64,000 nucleotides of DNA from an uncultured Erythrobacter sp. (GTDB lineage Bacteria; Pseudomonadota; Alphaproteobacteria; Sphingomonadales; Sphingomonadaceae). The notes under the pieces are model-generated. The model worked only from the letters and a program-made list of their open reading frames with translations. It searched no databases and was not told where the DNA came from. The translations under genes were made by a program, and so were the position numbers. This document shows, one piece after another, positions 45,316 through 53,826 of this stretch (position 1 is the first letter of the stretch; each line of letters starts with the position of its first letter). The stretch spans positions 1,898,861 to 1,962,860 of the forward strand of contig CANLZI010000001.1 in assembly GCA_947495555.1 (NCBI GenBank), given 5' to 3'.

Positions 45316-46485
45316 TCAGTTTCCTAAACGTTCCAGAATGGCCACTGCTGACACGCCCGGTGCGCCATAGACATGGCTGTAGCCGGTCTTGGGCCCATTT
45401 CCGTCCCGGCCGGCAACTTGCCGTTCACCAGCGCGGCCACGCAATTGTTCGACATTTTCATAAACTTGTCGCAGGCCCGATGCGCCAACCGGCTCGCCGC
45501 ATGCAAGGCAGCCGCCATCGGTGTTGATCGGCAGCTTTCCATCATGTTCAGACCAGCCATTGGCCAACCATTCTTCCTGCTCGCCATCCTTGCAAAAGCC
45601 GTTCTCGGCCATGTGCATGATTTCCGCGCCGCTTTCGGTGTCTTGTAATTGAGCGACATCGATATCTTCCGGGCCAATGCCCGCGCCTTCAAACGCGGCT
45701 TGGCTGGCCAGCATGGTGGGCTTTCCGCCCTCGTTCACGCTGACACCGGCTTGGAATACTTCGAAGCTGTCAGGTGGCCGGGTTTTAACCGCCACCTTGG
45801 AGATTTTGACCCCGTCTGCGCCCAGCTCGCGCATTTTCTTCTCGCTCGCCAAAATCAGGGCAACGCCGCCTTCTGATGGGCTACAGAACATATATTTGGT
45901 CAGCGGATCATTGATCATCTGAGCATTCATGATCGTTTCCAGATCAATCGGGCTGCGCCGCCAGGCATGCGGTGTTTTGGTGCCATTGCGGAATGCTTTT
46001 TCCGCGACCCGGCCCAAAGTTGTGCGGCTGATGCCATGCAATTGCATGTACCGCTGGATCTTCATCGCGAAGAATTGCGTCGTCAGCATCATGCCGGTTT
46101 GGCCATACCATTCGGGCAGGCCATAATCAGATGGCTTGGCGTTGAAGGCGCCGCGCGGGTGCTTGTCAAAACCGGTCGCCAAGGCCAGATCATACATGCC
46201 GCTGGCGATCGCCAATTGGGCAGAGACCAGCGCGCTGCCGCCGGTGGCGCAGCCATTGGCGACATTGGTGAACGGCAGGCTGGTTAGGCCCAGTTCGTTG
46301 ACCATGATATCGGCGCTGCCAGCCGCTGATGATCCGCCATAGGCGCATTCGATATCCTTCCACTCCAGTCCGGCATCTGCCATGGCCTCGCGGACGGCAA
46401 ACACGCCTTGCTCTCGGCCAGAACGACCTTCGGTCCGGCCAAAGGGATGGATCCCCGCGCCGATGATATAGACATTCTCGCTCAT
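45316..46485 (-). CDS. Thiolase-superfamily protein (SCP2/lipid-transfer type)
   Basis: A 389-residue thiolase-fold protein. The N-terminal Cys is in TNVANGCATGGSAL (residue 79) and the C-terminal GGCLACGEPVGASG is present, but the region where thiolases carry the catalytic His reads AQLQDTESGAEIM, so the active site is altered. This recalls the aldolase Ltp2 of steroid side-chain breakdown, which works with a DUF35 partner. A DUF35 gene lies immediately upstream with a 4-base overlap. I infer a C-C-cleaving lyase or thiolase on a branched or ring-linked acyl-CoA. Confidence 0.88.
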   Translation of the reverse strand: MSENVYIIGAGIHPFGRTEGRSGREQGVFAVREAMADAGLEWKDIECAYGGSSAAGSADIMVNELGLTSLPFTNVANGCATGGSALVSAQLAIASGMYDLALATGFDKHPRGAFNAKPSDYGLPEWYGQTGMMLTTQFFAMKIQRYMQLHGISRTTLGRVAEKAFRNGTKTPHAWRRSPIDLETIMNAQMINDPLTKYMFCSPSEGGVALILASEKKMRELGADGVKISKVAVKTRPPDSFEVFQAGVSVNEGGKPTMLASQAAFEGAGIGPEDIDVAQLQDTESGAEIMHMAENGFCKDGEQEEWLANGWSEHDGKLPINTDGGCLACGEPVGASGLRQVYENVEQLRGRAGERQVAGRDGNGPKTGYSHVYGAPGVSAVAILERLGN

Positions 46486-46910
46486 GCGGCTTTCTCCGCC
46501 AGTTTTTGGGGTCGGAAGGCGTAGGTTGAATGGGTATTGTTGAACGGCACGATGCAGAATTCCATCGCCATCCCCAGCTCCAAGTCTTCCAACGTTGCAT
46601 CGACAATGCGGCTTTCCACGATCACCTCGCCTGGCAATTCAACATAGCCGATTAGGAAGGGTTCAAAGTCTGGCGGACCCTCATTCTCGCCAGACCCGCG
46701 TCCTTCATACGGCTCCTTGGGAAGAAAGCCTTGGCTGGTCCACGACCACAAAGTGCCGGTACGCGAAAGCTTGTACGGCTCCACATCATTGGCCGCATCA
46801 CCTTGCGGCATAGGAAAGACAATTTCGCCCGAAGCAAGCTTGCCGCCCATCAGGTGCGGCTGGTCTCCGGAACTCCACAATTGTGGGTCGATAGGGGCCA
46901 ATGCGTTCAT
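46482..46910 (-). CDS. DUF35/OB-fold acyl-CoA-associated protein without zinc ribbon
   Basis: A 142-residue DUF35 protein, the usual obligate partner of SCP2-type thiolases and aldolases. The OB-fold half is intact (YKLSRTGTLWSWTSQGFLPK, FLIGYVELPGEVIVESRIVD, LELGMAMEFCIVPF). The rubredoxin-like N-terminal half (LMGGKLASGEIVFPMPQGDA) has lost all Cys ligands. ATG at 46910 is supported by GGAA; the longer start at 46937 overlaps the acyl-CoA dehydrogenase gene. The overlap with the thiolase-like gene supports a complex. Confidence 0.85.
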   Translation of the reverse strand: MNALAPIDPQLWSSGDQPHLMGGKLASGEIVFPMPQGDAANDVEPYKLSRTGTLWSWTSQGFLPKEPYEGRGSGENEGPPDFEPFLIGYVELPGEVIVESRIVDATLEDLELGMAMEFCIVPFNNTHSTYAFRPQKLAEKAA

Positions 46911-46920
46911 GCCAATTTCC

Positions 46921-47997
46921 TTATGCGGCCTGAGCAAATTCGGTGAGCGAGGTGCTGGTGTCTCCGAACAGACGGTTGAGCAAAAGAACCCGCTTCATCG
47001 CATGTCCGATGGTCAATTCGTCGGTGATACCCATTCCGCCATGCAATTGGACGGCCTCGCGCGCGACGTGGTCCACCGCCTCGCCAATATAGGCTTTTGC
47101 CCCGGCGCTGCTGCGCCTCAATGCGGCACCATCGGATGGATCCACCATGGCGGCGCGATACAACATCGAACGGGCCTGCTCGATCTTGGAATAGCAATCG
47201 ACCAGTCTGTGTTGCAGGGCCTGAAAACTGCCAATCGCCGTGCCGAATTGCTCTCGTTCTTTGACGTAAGCCAATGTGTCATCCAGCAATCGTTGGCCAA
47301 GGCCCACCATCTCGGCGGCAGCCAGCAGGCGCGCGATTGCAATGATAGGCGGCAAATCGTCAGAAGAGACTTCCAGCTGATCGCCATCTTCAATCGCCAC
47401 ATTGTTAAACTGTAATTCTCCGGCGATGGATCCGTCAGCCAGACGATATTGGCGCACATCCAAGCCAGCTCGATCGGCTGGAATCAAATAGATTTTGGTA
47501 GCCCCATCGTCATCAGCAGTAACCAGAAAGGCATCGGCCAGACCAGCGCCCAAGACGAAGGTTTTCTGACCATTGATCGCACGACCGCTTACTTTCGTTT
47601 GCTTGGCCTGCAGGCTGTAACGCTGATTTCGTTCCGCCCAGGCAAAACTCACAAATTTCTCGCCCGAAAGCACCGATTCCAGCATATCTTCCGCACCGGC
47701 GGCGGCCAGAATGCGCGCTGGCACGACGCCATTCTCCAACCATGGATCAGGGGCGATGTTGCGGCCCAATGCCTCGCCAACCAGGGCCAGATCTAGCGGC
47801 GATCCACCCATTCCGCCGCTGTCTTCGTCGGCTGCCAAGGCGACGAGGCCCAGCTCTGCCAATTCGCTCCAGCGCGATGGGTCATAGCCACCATCAAGCC
47901 CGCGGATCTTGTGCCGCGTTTCGACATCGATCTGGCTTGTGAAGCGATCAACGGTGGAGGTGAACAGCTCCTGTTCTTCGGACAGGTCGAAATTCAT
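46921..47997 (-). CDS. Acyl-CoA dehydrogenase, short partner type
   Basis: A 358-residue acyl-CoA dehydrogenase-fold protein. Segments are FDLSEEQELFTSTVDRFTSQ, YVKEREQFGTAIGSFQALQH, AVQLHGGMGITDELTIGHAM and LFGDTS. The middle domain is short and the usual FAD-signature SEPxxGSD is not found; WAERNQRYSLQ occupies that region. In actinobacterial steroid pathways such half-active proteins form alpha2beta2 dehydrogenases with a full-length partner, here perhaps that at 42556. The start overlaps the P450 stop by 4 bases. Confidence 0.9.
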   Translation of the reverse strand: MNFDLSEEQELFTSTVDRFTSQIDVETRHKIRGLDGGYDPSRWSELAELGLVALAADEDSGGMGGSPLDLALVGEALGRNIAPDPWLENGVVPARILAAAGAEDMLESVLSGEKFVSFAWAERNQRYSLQAKQTKVSGRAINGQKTFVLGAGLADAFLVTADDDGATKIYLIPADRAGLDVRQYRLADGSIAGELQFNNVAIEDGDQLEVSSDDLPPIIAIARLLAAAEMVGLGQRLLDDTLAYVKEREQFGTAIGSFQALQHRLVDCYSKIEQARSMLYRAAMVDPSDGAALRRSSAGAKAYIGEAVDHVAREAVQLHGGMGITDELTIGHAMKRVLLLNRLFGDTSTSLTEFAQAA

Positions 47998-49232
47998 GCC
48001 GCGGCCTTGTAGCTGATGGGCAGCTTTGTCACTCCGCGCAGCAGGATGTTGGGCAGGATGGCGATGCCATTTTCATCCGCGATCTCGAAATCGTCTAGAC
48101 GCTCCAGCAGCTCGTCAAAGGCAACCAGCATTTCCTTGCGGCTGAGCATATTGCCGACGCACATATGCGGCCCCTTACCAAACGCCAGATGCGCGCGCGC
48201 ATTCTTGCGCTCAATGTCAAATTTGTCGGGATCCTCGAATTTGGACGGGTCGCGATTGGCCGCGGCATAACGCAATTGCACCATCGATCCTTGCGGGATT
48301 TGGGTGTCGCCCAACGTGGTGTCCTCTTTGACCAAGCGCCACATCCCGGCGGTTGGCGTTTCATAGCGCAGAGATTCCTCAACCAGATTGCCAATCAATT
48401 TGGGATCGCGCCCGCCGGCAGCAGCCTTGGCCTTGGCCATTTGATCGGGGTTGCGGATCAATTGCAACAAGCCGCCGGCAATTGTGCTGGTAGTGGTTTC
48501 GTTACCGGCGACCATGAATTGCTGCATGATTGAGATGATCTCTTCATCGGTTAACGGGGTCTCCCCCTCAACCCGCGCTTCGACCAGATCGCTCAGCAGA
48601 TCATCGCCGCCATTGGCGCGGCGGTCATCGATCAAGCCCTTCATATATTTCTGATAGGACACAAAGCTGCGCGCGCATTCCAGCTGGCGTTCGCGGTCCA
48701 CCAATTGGCTGAACCGATCAACCGCTGCATCAGACCAGGCTTTCACCTGCTTGGGATCATTATCCAGGCCAATCTGCTGGGCGATCATTGCAACGGGCAA
48801 GGGAATCGCGAAGTCTTCGACGAAATCGCCAGAATTCTTCGCCAACATCTTCTCAATCAGTTCGACTGATTTGACCCGCATATCCTCTTCAATTGCGTTT
48901 ACGCGCGGGGCCGAGAAAGCCAGATTGACCAGCTTGCGGTTGCGTGTGTGCACGGGATGGTCGGCGGTCAGCAAAGTGGGTGGATTGTCCCAACCTTCTG
49001 CCAGGATCTCTTTGATCTCGTCATCATCGGCACCCATCAGCGCGGTAAAGTCGTTGGAAAAGACCTCGGGCCGACCGGTCGCTTCTGAACACAGATCATA
49101 TCCGTACACAACGAAAGTGTTCATCTCGGGCAGATGCTCGATTTTGATTCCGGCTTCATGCACCTGACGATAATGCTCAAACGGATCGACCAGCGTTTCC
49201 GGAGCAAACATATTACTTTGCGGCTTGTTCAT
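47994..49232 (-). CDS. Cytochrome P450 (first copy)
   Basis: A 412-residue soluble P450 monooxygenase. The I-helix oxygen motif is FMVAGNETTTS, ExxR is VEESLRYETPTAGMWR, and the heme Cys loop is AFGKGPHMCVGNMLSRKEML. It would hydroxylate a substrate with electrons from a ferredoxin, but no ferredoxin or reductase is in the window. The 3' end overlaps the acyl-CoA dehydrogenase start (ATGA). It may provide the terminal oxidation that precedes CoA activation. The paralogue at 60025 is clearly distinct. Confidence 0.96.
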   Translation of the reverse strand: MNKPQSNMFAPETLVDPFEHYRQVHEAGIKIEHLPEMNTFVVYGYDLCSEATGRPEVFSNDFTALMGADDDEIKEILAEGWDNPPTLLTADHPVHTRNRKLVNLAFSAPRVNAIEEDMRVKSVELIEKMLAKNSGDFVEDFAIPLPVAMIAQQIGLDNDPKQVKAWSDAAVDRFSQLVDRERQLECARSFVSYQKYMKGLIDDRRANGGDDLLSDLVEARVEGETPLTDEEIISIMQQFMVAGNETTTSTIAGGLLQLIRNPDQMAKAKAAAGGRDPKLIGNLVEESLRYETPTAGMWRLVKEDTTLGDTQIPQGSMVQLRYAAANRDPSKFEDPDKFDIERKNARAHLAFGKGPHMCVGNMLSRKEMLVAFDELLERLDDFEIADENGIAILPNILLRGVTKLPISYKAAA

Positions 49233-49362
49233 CGCGCGCGCTTCCCTCTCAAATTGATCGAGAGAGCCTAGACCTTGGAAAGGGCGCGAGGCGATGGTTG
49301 AAAGTGTTAGGGATCAGCCTTGTTTTGACCCTGAGAGCCTAACGAATTTGGCAGCGTCAGCC

Positions 49363-49743
49363 TTATCCTTCTGCCAGATCGCCAAACTCGCGCTGGAATT
49401 CGGCAATATCGAAGTAATCGCGCCATTTCGCGATCTTGCCTTCATCGTTCAGCTCGAACGTGCCCATCACCCGGATTGTGCGGCGACGGCCCTTCATTTC
49501 GAACCAATCGGTCCGCTCTGTCAGTACGGCGTTCCCGTTGGCGGCGATATGGTGCGTGTCAAAGCCAGCAGCTTCAACGCCCGGGAAGCCATCCATTTTC
49601 GCGCGCACTTGATCGATCCCGGTGACGGTGGACAAGGGCACGTCTTCCCAAACGATATCATCCGCCATGAAAGAATAGATCTTCTCCAGATCGAATTCGT
49701 CCCAAGCGGCGATAAAGGCTGTGATGGTTTCAATCGGTGTCAC
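49363..49743 (-). CDS. Limonene-epoxide-hydrolase/SnoaL-like protein
   Basis: A 126-residue NTF2-fold protein beginning MTPIETITAFIAAWDEFDLE, with YSFMADDIVWEDVPLSTVTG, FDTHHIAANGNAVLTERTDW and a terminal KIAKWRDYFD typical of the limonene-1,2-epoxide hydrolase-like family. Epoxide hydrolysis or isomerisation is possible; the catalytic Asp-Arg-Asp set was not fully traced. The start is GTG at 49743, with GGAG 7 bases upstream and overlapping the ThuA stop as GTGA. The P450 gene follows about 130 bases downstream on the same strand. Confidence 0.85.
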   Translation of the reverse strand: MTPIETITAFIAAWDEFDLEKIYSFMADDIVWEDVPLSTVTGIDQVRAKMDGFPGVEAAGFDTHHIAANGNAVLTERTDWFEMKGRRRTIRVMGTFELNDEGKIAKWRDYFDIAEFQREFGDLAEG

Positions 49744-50519
49744 GGGTTTTCTCCTGCGATAAAGTTGAGCGAATTGGCGAGAATCTGGCGGACGTGCGGG
49801 TTCTGGTATGTTTGTGGCGAATCGCCAAATTGCAGATAGACCAGCGGCGCTTGCTCGGGGCCGATGGTTTTATGCCAGGCGACAAGATTGCTGGCAGCAG
49901 GGTGATCCCACCCCTCGCGCGAATACAGCGTACCGGAAATGCCTAGTGCGGCAGAATAGAAATTGTCTCGCGTAAATTCATAATCTGACCGGATCAGCGG
50001 GCTGACATCCTGTTCGAATATCTCGGCCAGATACAACTCATCGGTCACGATGAAGTTTTCGGGAAGGCCACTGGTCACGGGGTGATCGGCGACCACCTCG
50101 GCGCTGTACTCGACATCATGCCGATATCCGGAATCGAGCACTTTTTCCCCGCGCACTTCGCCTGGTGTATAGAGGAACCGCCCGCCCAGCATTTCGTGCC
50201 ATTCGGGCCAATCTGCCCATCCTGCCAAGGCATGATGCATCGCCACCGCGCCTCGCCCGGCTGCAAAGCGATCCATGATGGCTTGGCGGAAGGCCTCGCT
50301 TGGTGGGCGCGATGTCACCCAATCGTCAGCAAATGTGTATCCGCCCATGTCGTAAAACAGCACCGCATCGGCGTCCAATGCTCGCCCATCGGCGACCGCT
50401 TCCTCTGCTTCTGGATGCATCAAATGGTTGATGTCCCAGTCACCCAATGATCCAAGCAATTGGTCAAAGGGCTCGCGCTCATAGGCATGACCGCCAGAGA
50501 GAACGAGCAGGCTTTTCAT
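49740..50519 (-). CDS. ThuA-domain protein (second copy)
   Basis: A 259-residue ThuA-family protein, divergent from the copy at 43769. Segments are LLVLSGGHAYEREPFDQLLG, ADAVLFYDMGGYTFADDWV, RGAVAMHHALAGWADWPEWH, EMLGGRFLYTPGEVRGEKV and FIVTDELYLAEIFE. ATG at 50519 overlaps the preceding MDR stop (TGATG), and the end overlaps the next SnoaL-like gene. Function unknown, but two ThuA proteins in one pathway region suggest consecutive or related steps on similar intermediates. Confidence 0.87.
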   Translation of the reverse strand: MKSLLVLSGGHAYEREPFDQLLGSLGDWDINHLMHPEAEEAVADGRALDADAVLFYDMGGYTFADDWVTSRPPSEAFRQAIMDRFAAGRGAVAMHHALAGWADWPEWHEMLGGRFLYTPGEVRGEKVLDSGYRHDVEYSAEVVADHPVTSGLPENFIVTDELYLAEIFEQDVSPLIRSDYEFTRDNFYSAALGISGTLYSREGWDHPAASNLVAWHKTIGPEQAPLVYLQFGDSPQTYQNPHVRQILANSLNFIAGENP

Positions 50520-51529
50520 CAAGCGATCTTCAGGATCATCTTGCCGTCATTGGTTCCAGCGAACAGTCGCATGAAACTCTCAAAGGCGTTTTCCAGCCCT
50601 TCGTCGACATGTTCATCAATGGAGAGTTTGCCGGCTGCTGCCCATTCACCCATTTTGGCTGCGCCTTCGGGAAAGCGCTCAACGAAATCCATCACCAGCA
50701 AGCCGCGAATGGATGAGCGTGTCACAATCAAATTCCACAAATTGCGCGCGCCAACAGCCTCGGTGTTGTATTCGCTAATCAAGCCGCACAGCCCGACGCG
50801 GGCGTATAGGTTGAGGTTCATCAACCCCGCATCAAGGATTGGTCCGCCAACATTTTCAAAGATCACATCGACGCCATTCGGCGCAGCCTCTGCAATAGCT
50901 GCAGTCAGCGCTGCCTCGTCCTTGCCGCGATAATCAATCGCAGCGTCAAACCCGTATTTCTCTGTCAGCCGCGCGCATTTCTCCGGCCCGCCAGCAATGC
51001 CCACCGCCCGGCACCCATGCAATTTGGCCAGCTGCCCAACCAGCGAACCAACCGCTCCTGCCGCGCCGGATACCAACACTGTGTCGCCCTCTTTGGGCTC
51101 GCACACTTCAAGAAAGCCGAAATAGGCGGTCATGCCGACGGCACCAAAGATTGATAGATAGTTGGTGATGCTCGGGACCAGATTGGGATCAATTGGCTGG
51201 GTAAATCCGCCGATCTGGCTGATCGAATAATCCTCCAGCGCATTGAGGCCCATCACCCATTGGCCCTTCTCAAAGCCTTCTGCCCGGCTCTCCTCAACCA
51301 CACCGATAGTGCTGGCCCGCATGGCAGTACCCAAGGGAACTGGCGGCATGTAATTGCCCCCTGCATCCATCCATCCGCGCATCGCTGGATCAAGCGAGGC
51401 ATAGTGATTGCGGATCAAAAACTCGCCCTCGGCCAGTTCTGGCGTTGATTCGGTAACGAGCTCAAAATCCTCGGGCACCGGCTCGCCATCGGGGCGACGC
51501 TGGAGTAGGAAGCGCCGGTTATTAGGCAT
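50519..51529 (-). CDS. NADP-dependent medium-chain oxidoreductase (CurA-like), copy A
   Basis: A 336-residue MDR protein without structural zinc. Segments are NRRFLLQRRPDGEPVPEDFE, NHYASLDPAMRGWM, GTAMRASTIGVVEESRAEGF, the NADP loop VLVSGAAGAVGSLVGQLAKL, and DVIFENVGGPILDAGLMNLN. Members reduce alpha,beta-unsaturated ketones or enones with NADPH. It lies 22 bases downstream of the molybdoenzyme gene and overlaps the ThuA gene by one base. The plus-strand copy at 53827 is a paralogue. Confidence 0.92.
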   Translation of the reverse strand: MPNNRRFLLQRRPDGEPVPEDFELVTESTPELAEGEFLIRNHYASLDPAMRGWMDAGGNYMPPVPLGTAMRASTIGVVEESRAEGFEKGQWVMGLNALEDYSISQIGGFTQPIDPNLVPSITNYLSIFGAVGMTAYFGFLEVCEPKEGDTVLVSGAAGAVGSLVGQLAKLHGCRAVGIAGGPEKCARLTEKYGFDAAIDYRGKDEAALTAAIAEAAPNGVDVIFENVGGPILDAGLMNLNLYARVGLCGLISEYNTEAVGARNLWNLIVTRSSIRGLLVMDFVERFPEGAAKMGEWAAAGKLSIDEHVDEGLENAFESFMRLFAGTNDGKMILKIA

Positions 51530-51551
51530 GAAATTTCCTTTTCTAAGTGGT

Positions 51552-53690
51552 TTAGGCAGCGGCGATCTTGACCGGAATGGCGCTTTGTAATGCCTGACCG
51601 GTGATCGGATCGTAATCCACCTCGTCGCTGGTCAGGCGATTGGTCGAACCGCCCATTTCGCGCACATTGTGTTTTCCTGCTTCGCTATCGCCAAAGGCAT
51701 GCGCCATCGAAATCAGCCCGCGCCGGACGCGGTCGCTGGCTGCGACAACACCGTGGATTGATGCGTGGGGCGATGTGATTTCAATTACGTCACCATCGCT
51801 CAAACCCTGCTCGGCCATGTCGTCGGGATGGATATAGGCCGGGTTGGTTGTCACCTTGCGGCCCAGTTTTTCGAGCGGCTGGCCGATGGAGTTGAACCGG
51901 TGTTTGGACCGGCGCGAGATCAGTCGGAAATCAAATCCGGCGGCGCGCGCATCATCGGCACTGTATTTCTCCAACTGCTTGGGCATGTCGCCCGCAGCCA
52001 GTTGGAACCGGTGATGGGATTCTGGATCGGCTGCTTCGATAATGGGATGCAGATCTTCGTAAATCACCGCGGCTCCGCCAGCCTTTGCCGCATCAGCGCG
52101 CACTTGGCTGGGTGGCACCAAGCAACCTGCAACCATCAGATCGAGGAATTCCTGTTTGCTGGGGCATTCATCCATCGGGACATCGCCGCCGGGCAGTTTC
52201 ATTTGCACGCCCAGACGGTGGCCAATGTTCCACATCATCTCATATTCGTCGATGACATCGCCCGGAGCTTCTGCTAGCGCTTCGGTGTAACGGGCATAGG
52301 CGCGTTCGTGCCACCATTCAGACAGATTGGTGATGTCTTCACGCTCCAGGCATTGCTTGGGAGCCAGCACAACGTCGGCGCGTTTGGCGCTCGCGCTCAT
52401 CCACGGATCGATCTGCACAAACAGTTCCAGATCATCCAGCGCCCGGCGCATTTTCAATTGGTTGGGAAAGCCCACTTCAGGATTGCCGCCAACCGAGATC
52501 AGCGCCCGGATCTGGCCTTCGCCTGGGGTGAGAATTTCATCGGCCATAACGTTGCAGGGCATTTCAAACAGCAATTGGCCCAATCCGCGGAAGCGCGATT
52601 TGGCCATGCCTTCGACGCCGAACATCGGCGCAGGCGGTGCCACTTGGGCCCGCTTTTCACCCTGCTGGACGGTAAAGACGCCTGGCACGCCGCATTGCTC
52701 GCCCTCTTGCTTGAAGCGAGCGCAAACCGTGTTGAGGCAGGTCACCAGATATTCGGTCAGTGTACCATTGCCCGCCATTTCGGGACCGGTGCCGGTTACC
52801 GCGCAGCCTTTTGAACCATTGGCAAACATCCGCGCGGCCGCAACCAATTGATCCTTTTCAACGCCAGCCCGCTCTGCCGCTACGTCAGGCGTGAAGCTGG
52901 CCACGGCATCTTTCAGTTCGTCCAAACCATCGACATGGGCGGACACGAAATTGCGATCATACAGCTCTTCATCAAAGATTACGTTCAGCATCCCAGCCAG
53001 CAGCGCTGGGTCTTCGCCCGGCTTAACCGGCAGGTAAATGTCGGCCAGCTGGCCCACTTCAGCCAAGCGAGGATCGGCCACGATCAGCTTCAGGCCTTCT
53101 TTCTTACGCTCGCGAATGCGTTTGGAGGGCGAGAAGGGCGGAACCCCGCCAACCGGCGCATAGTGCGACACGATGGGGTTGTTTCCGATAAACAGAGCAA
53201 CATCGGCGGTAGAGAAATTGTTCACTCCGCCCATCCATTTGCCATAGCGTTCGGTAGTGAAAACCTTCGCCGGCTGGTCCAGCGTAACCGATGTAAAGAA
53301 GTGCTTGGTGCCGATAGCTTGGGCCAAGCTCATCGTGGCCATCATCGCAGAGCTGTTTTGATAACCGCCCGATCCCATGAACAGGGCAATGCTGTCTGGC
53401 CCATATTTGTCGATGATGCGGCGGACTTCGCTGCCGACATGGTCGAGCGCGTCCTGCATCGGCGTTTCTTGAAAATCGCCATTCGCGTCGCGCACGAGGC
53501 TATGGTGCAGGCGGCGCTCTGAATTGTGCGAATCGGGCAATTCGCGGCCCTTCATGCAGGTATAGCCGCCATATTCGGGGTCTTCAGGATCACCGCGCAC
53601 GGCCTTGACCTTGCCGTCCTCGATATCGACCAACATTGCGCAATTGGCATGGCAAAAACGGCAGAAGCTGCGGTGTGTTTCAACGCCCAT
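51552..53690 (-). CDS. Molybdopterin-dependent oxidoreductase (formate dehydrogenase-like)
   Basis: A 712-residue DMSO-reductase-superfamily enzyme. The [4Fe-4S] ligands are C10, C13, C17 and C45 (CRFCHANC with YTCMKGRE). The Mo-ligand region around residues 128-140 reads TKHFFTSVTLDQPAK, which contains no Cys or Sec; Asp138 is the best candidate ligand. No Tat signal is seen, so it is cytoplasmic. The two MDR genes flank it and mobA is nearby. The substrate, perhaps a hydroxyl or carbonyl oxidation, is unknown. Confidence 0.9.
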   Translation of the reverse strand: MGVETHRSFCRFCHANCAMLVDIEDGKVKAVRGDPEDPEYGGYTCMKGRELPDSHNSERRLHHSLVRDANGDFQETPMQDALDHVGSEVRRIIDKYGPDSIALFMGSGGYQNSSAMMATMSLAQAIGTKHFFTSVTLDQPAKVFTTERYGKWMGGVNNFSTADVALFIGNNPIVSHYAPVGGVPPFSPSKRIRERKKEGLKLIVADPRLAEVGQLADIYLPVKPGEDPALLAGMLNVIFDEELYDRNFVSAHVDGLDELKDAVASFTPDVAAERAGVEKDQLVAAARMFANGSKGCAVTGTGPEMAGNGTLTEYLVTCLNTVCARFKQEGEQCGVPGVFTVQQGEKRAQVAPPAPMFGVEGMAKSRFRGLGQLLFEMPCNVMADEILTPGEGQIRALISVGGNPEVGFPNQLKMRRALDDLELFVQIDPWMSASAKRADVVLAPKQCLEREDITNLSEWWHERAYARYTEALAEAPGDVIDEYEMMWNIGHRLGVQMKLPGGDVPMDECPSKQEFLDLMVAGCLVPPSQVRADAAKAGGAAVIYEDLHPIIEAADPESHHRFQLAAGDMPKQLEKYSADDARAAGFDFRLISRRSKHRFNSIGQPLEKLGRKVTTNPAYIHPDDMAEQGLSDGDVIEITSPHASIHGVVAASDRVRRGLISMAHAFGDSEAGKHNVREMGGSTNRLTSDEVDYDPITGQALQSAIPVKIAAA

Positions 53691-53826
53691 GGTGTCTTGA
53701 TCCTTTTATATGTTCCTACAAGATACCAGAACCTGCAATCTCAGCGACTGACACTTTTGTCCGTGGCTACACTGCGGCCATATCCGCATTAGTCTGGTCA
53801 CAAAGCGCTCACAGGAGATCGACACA

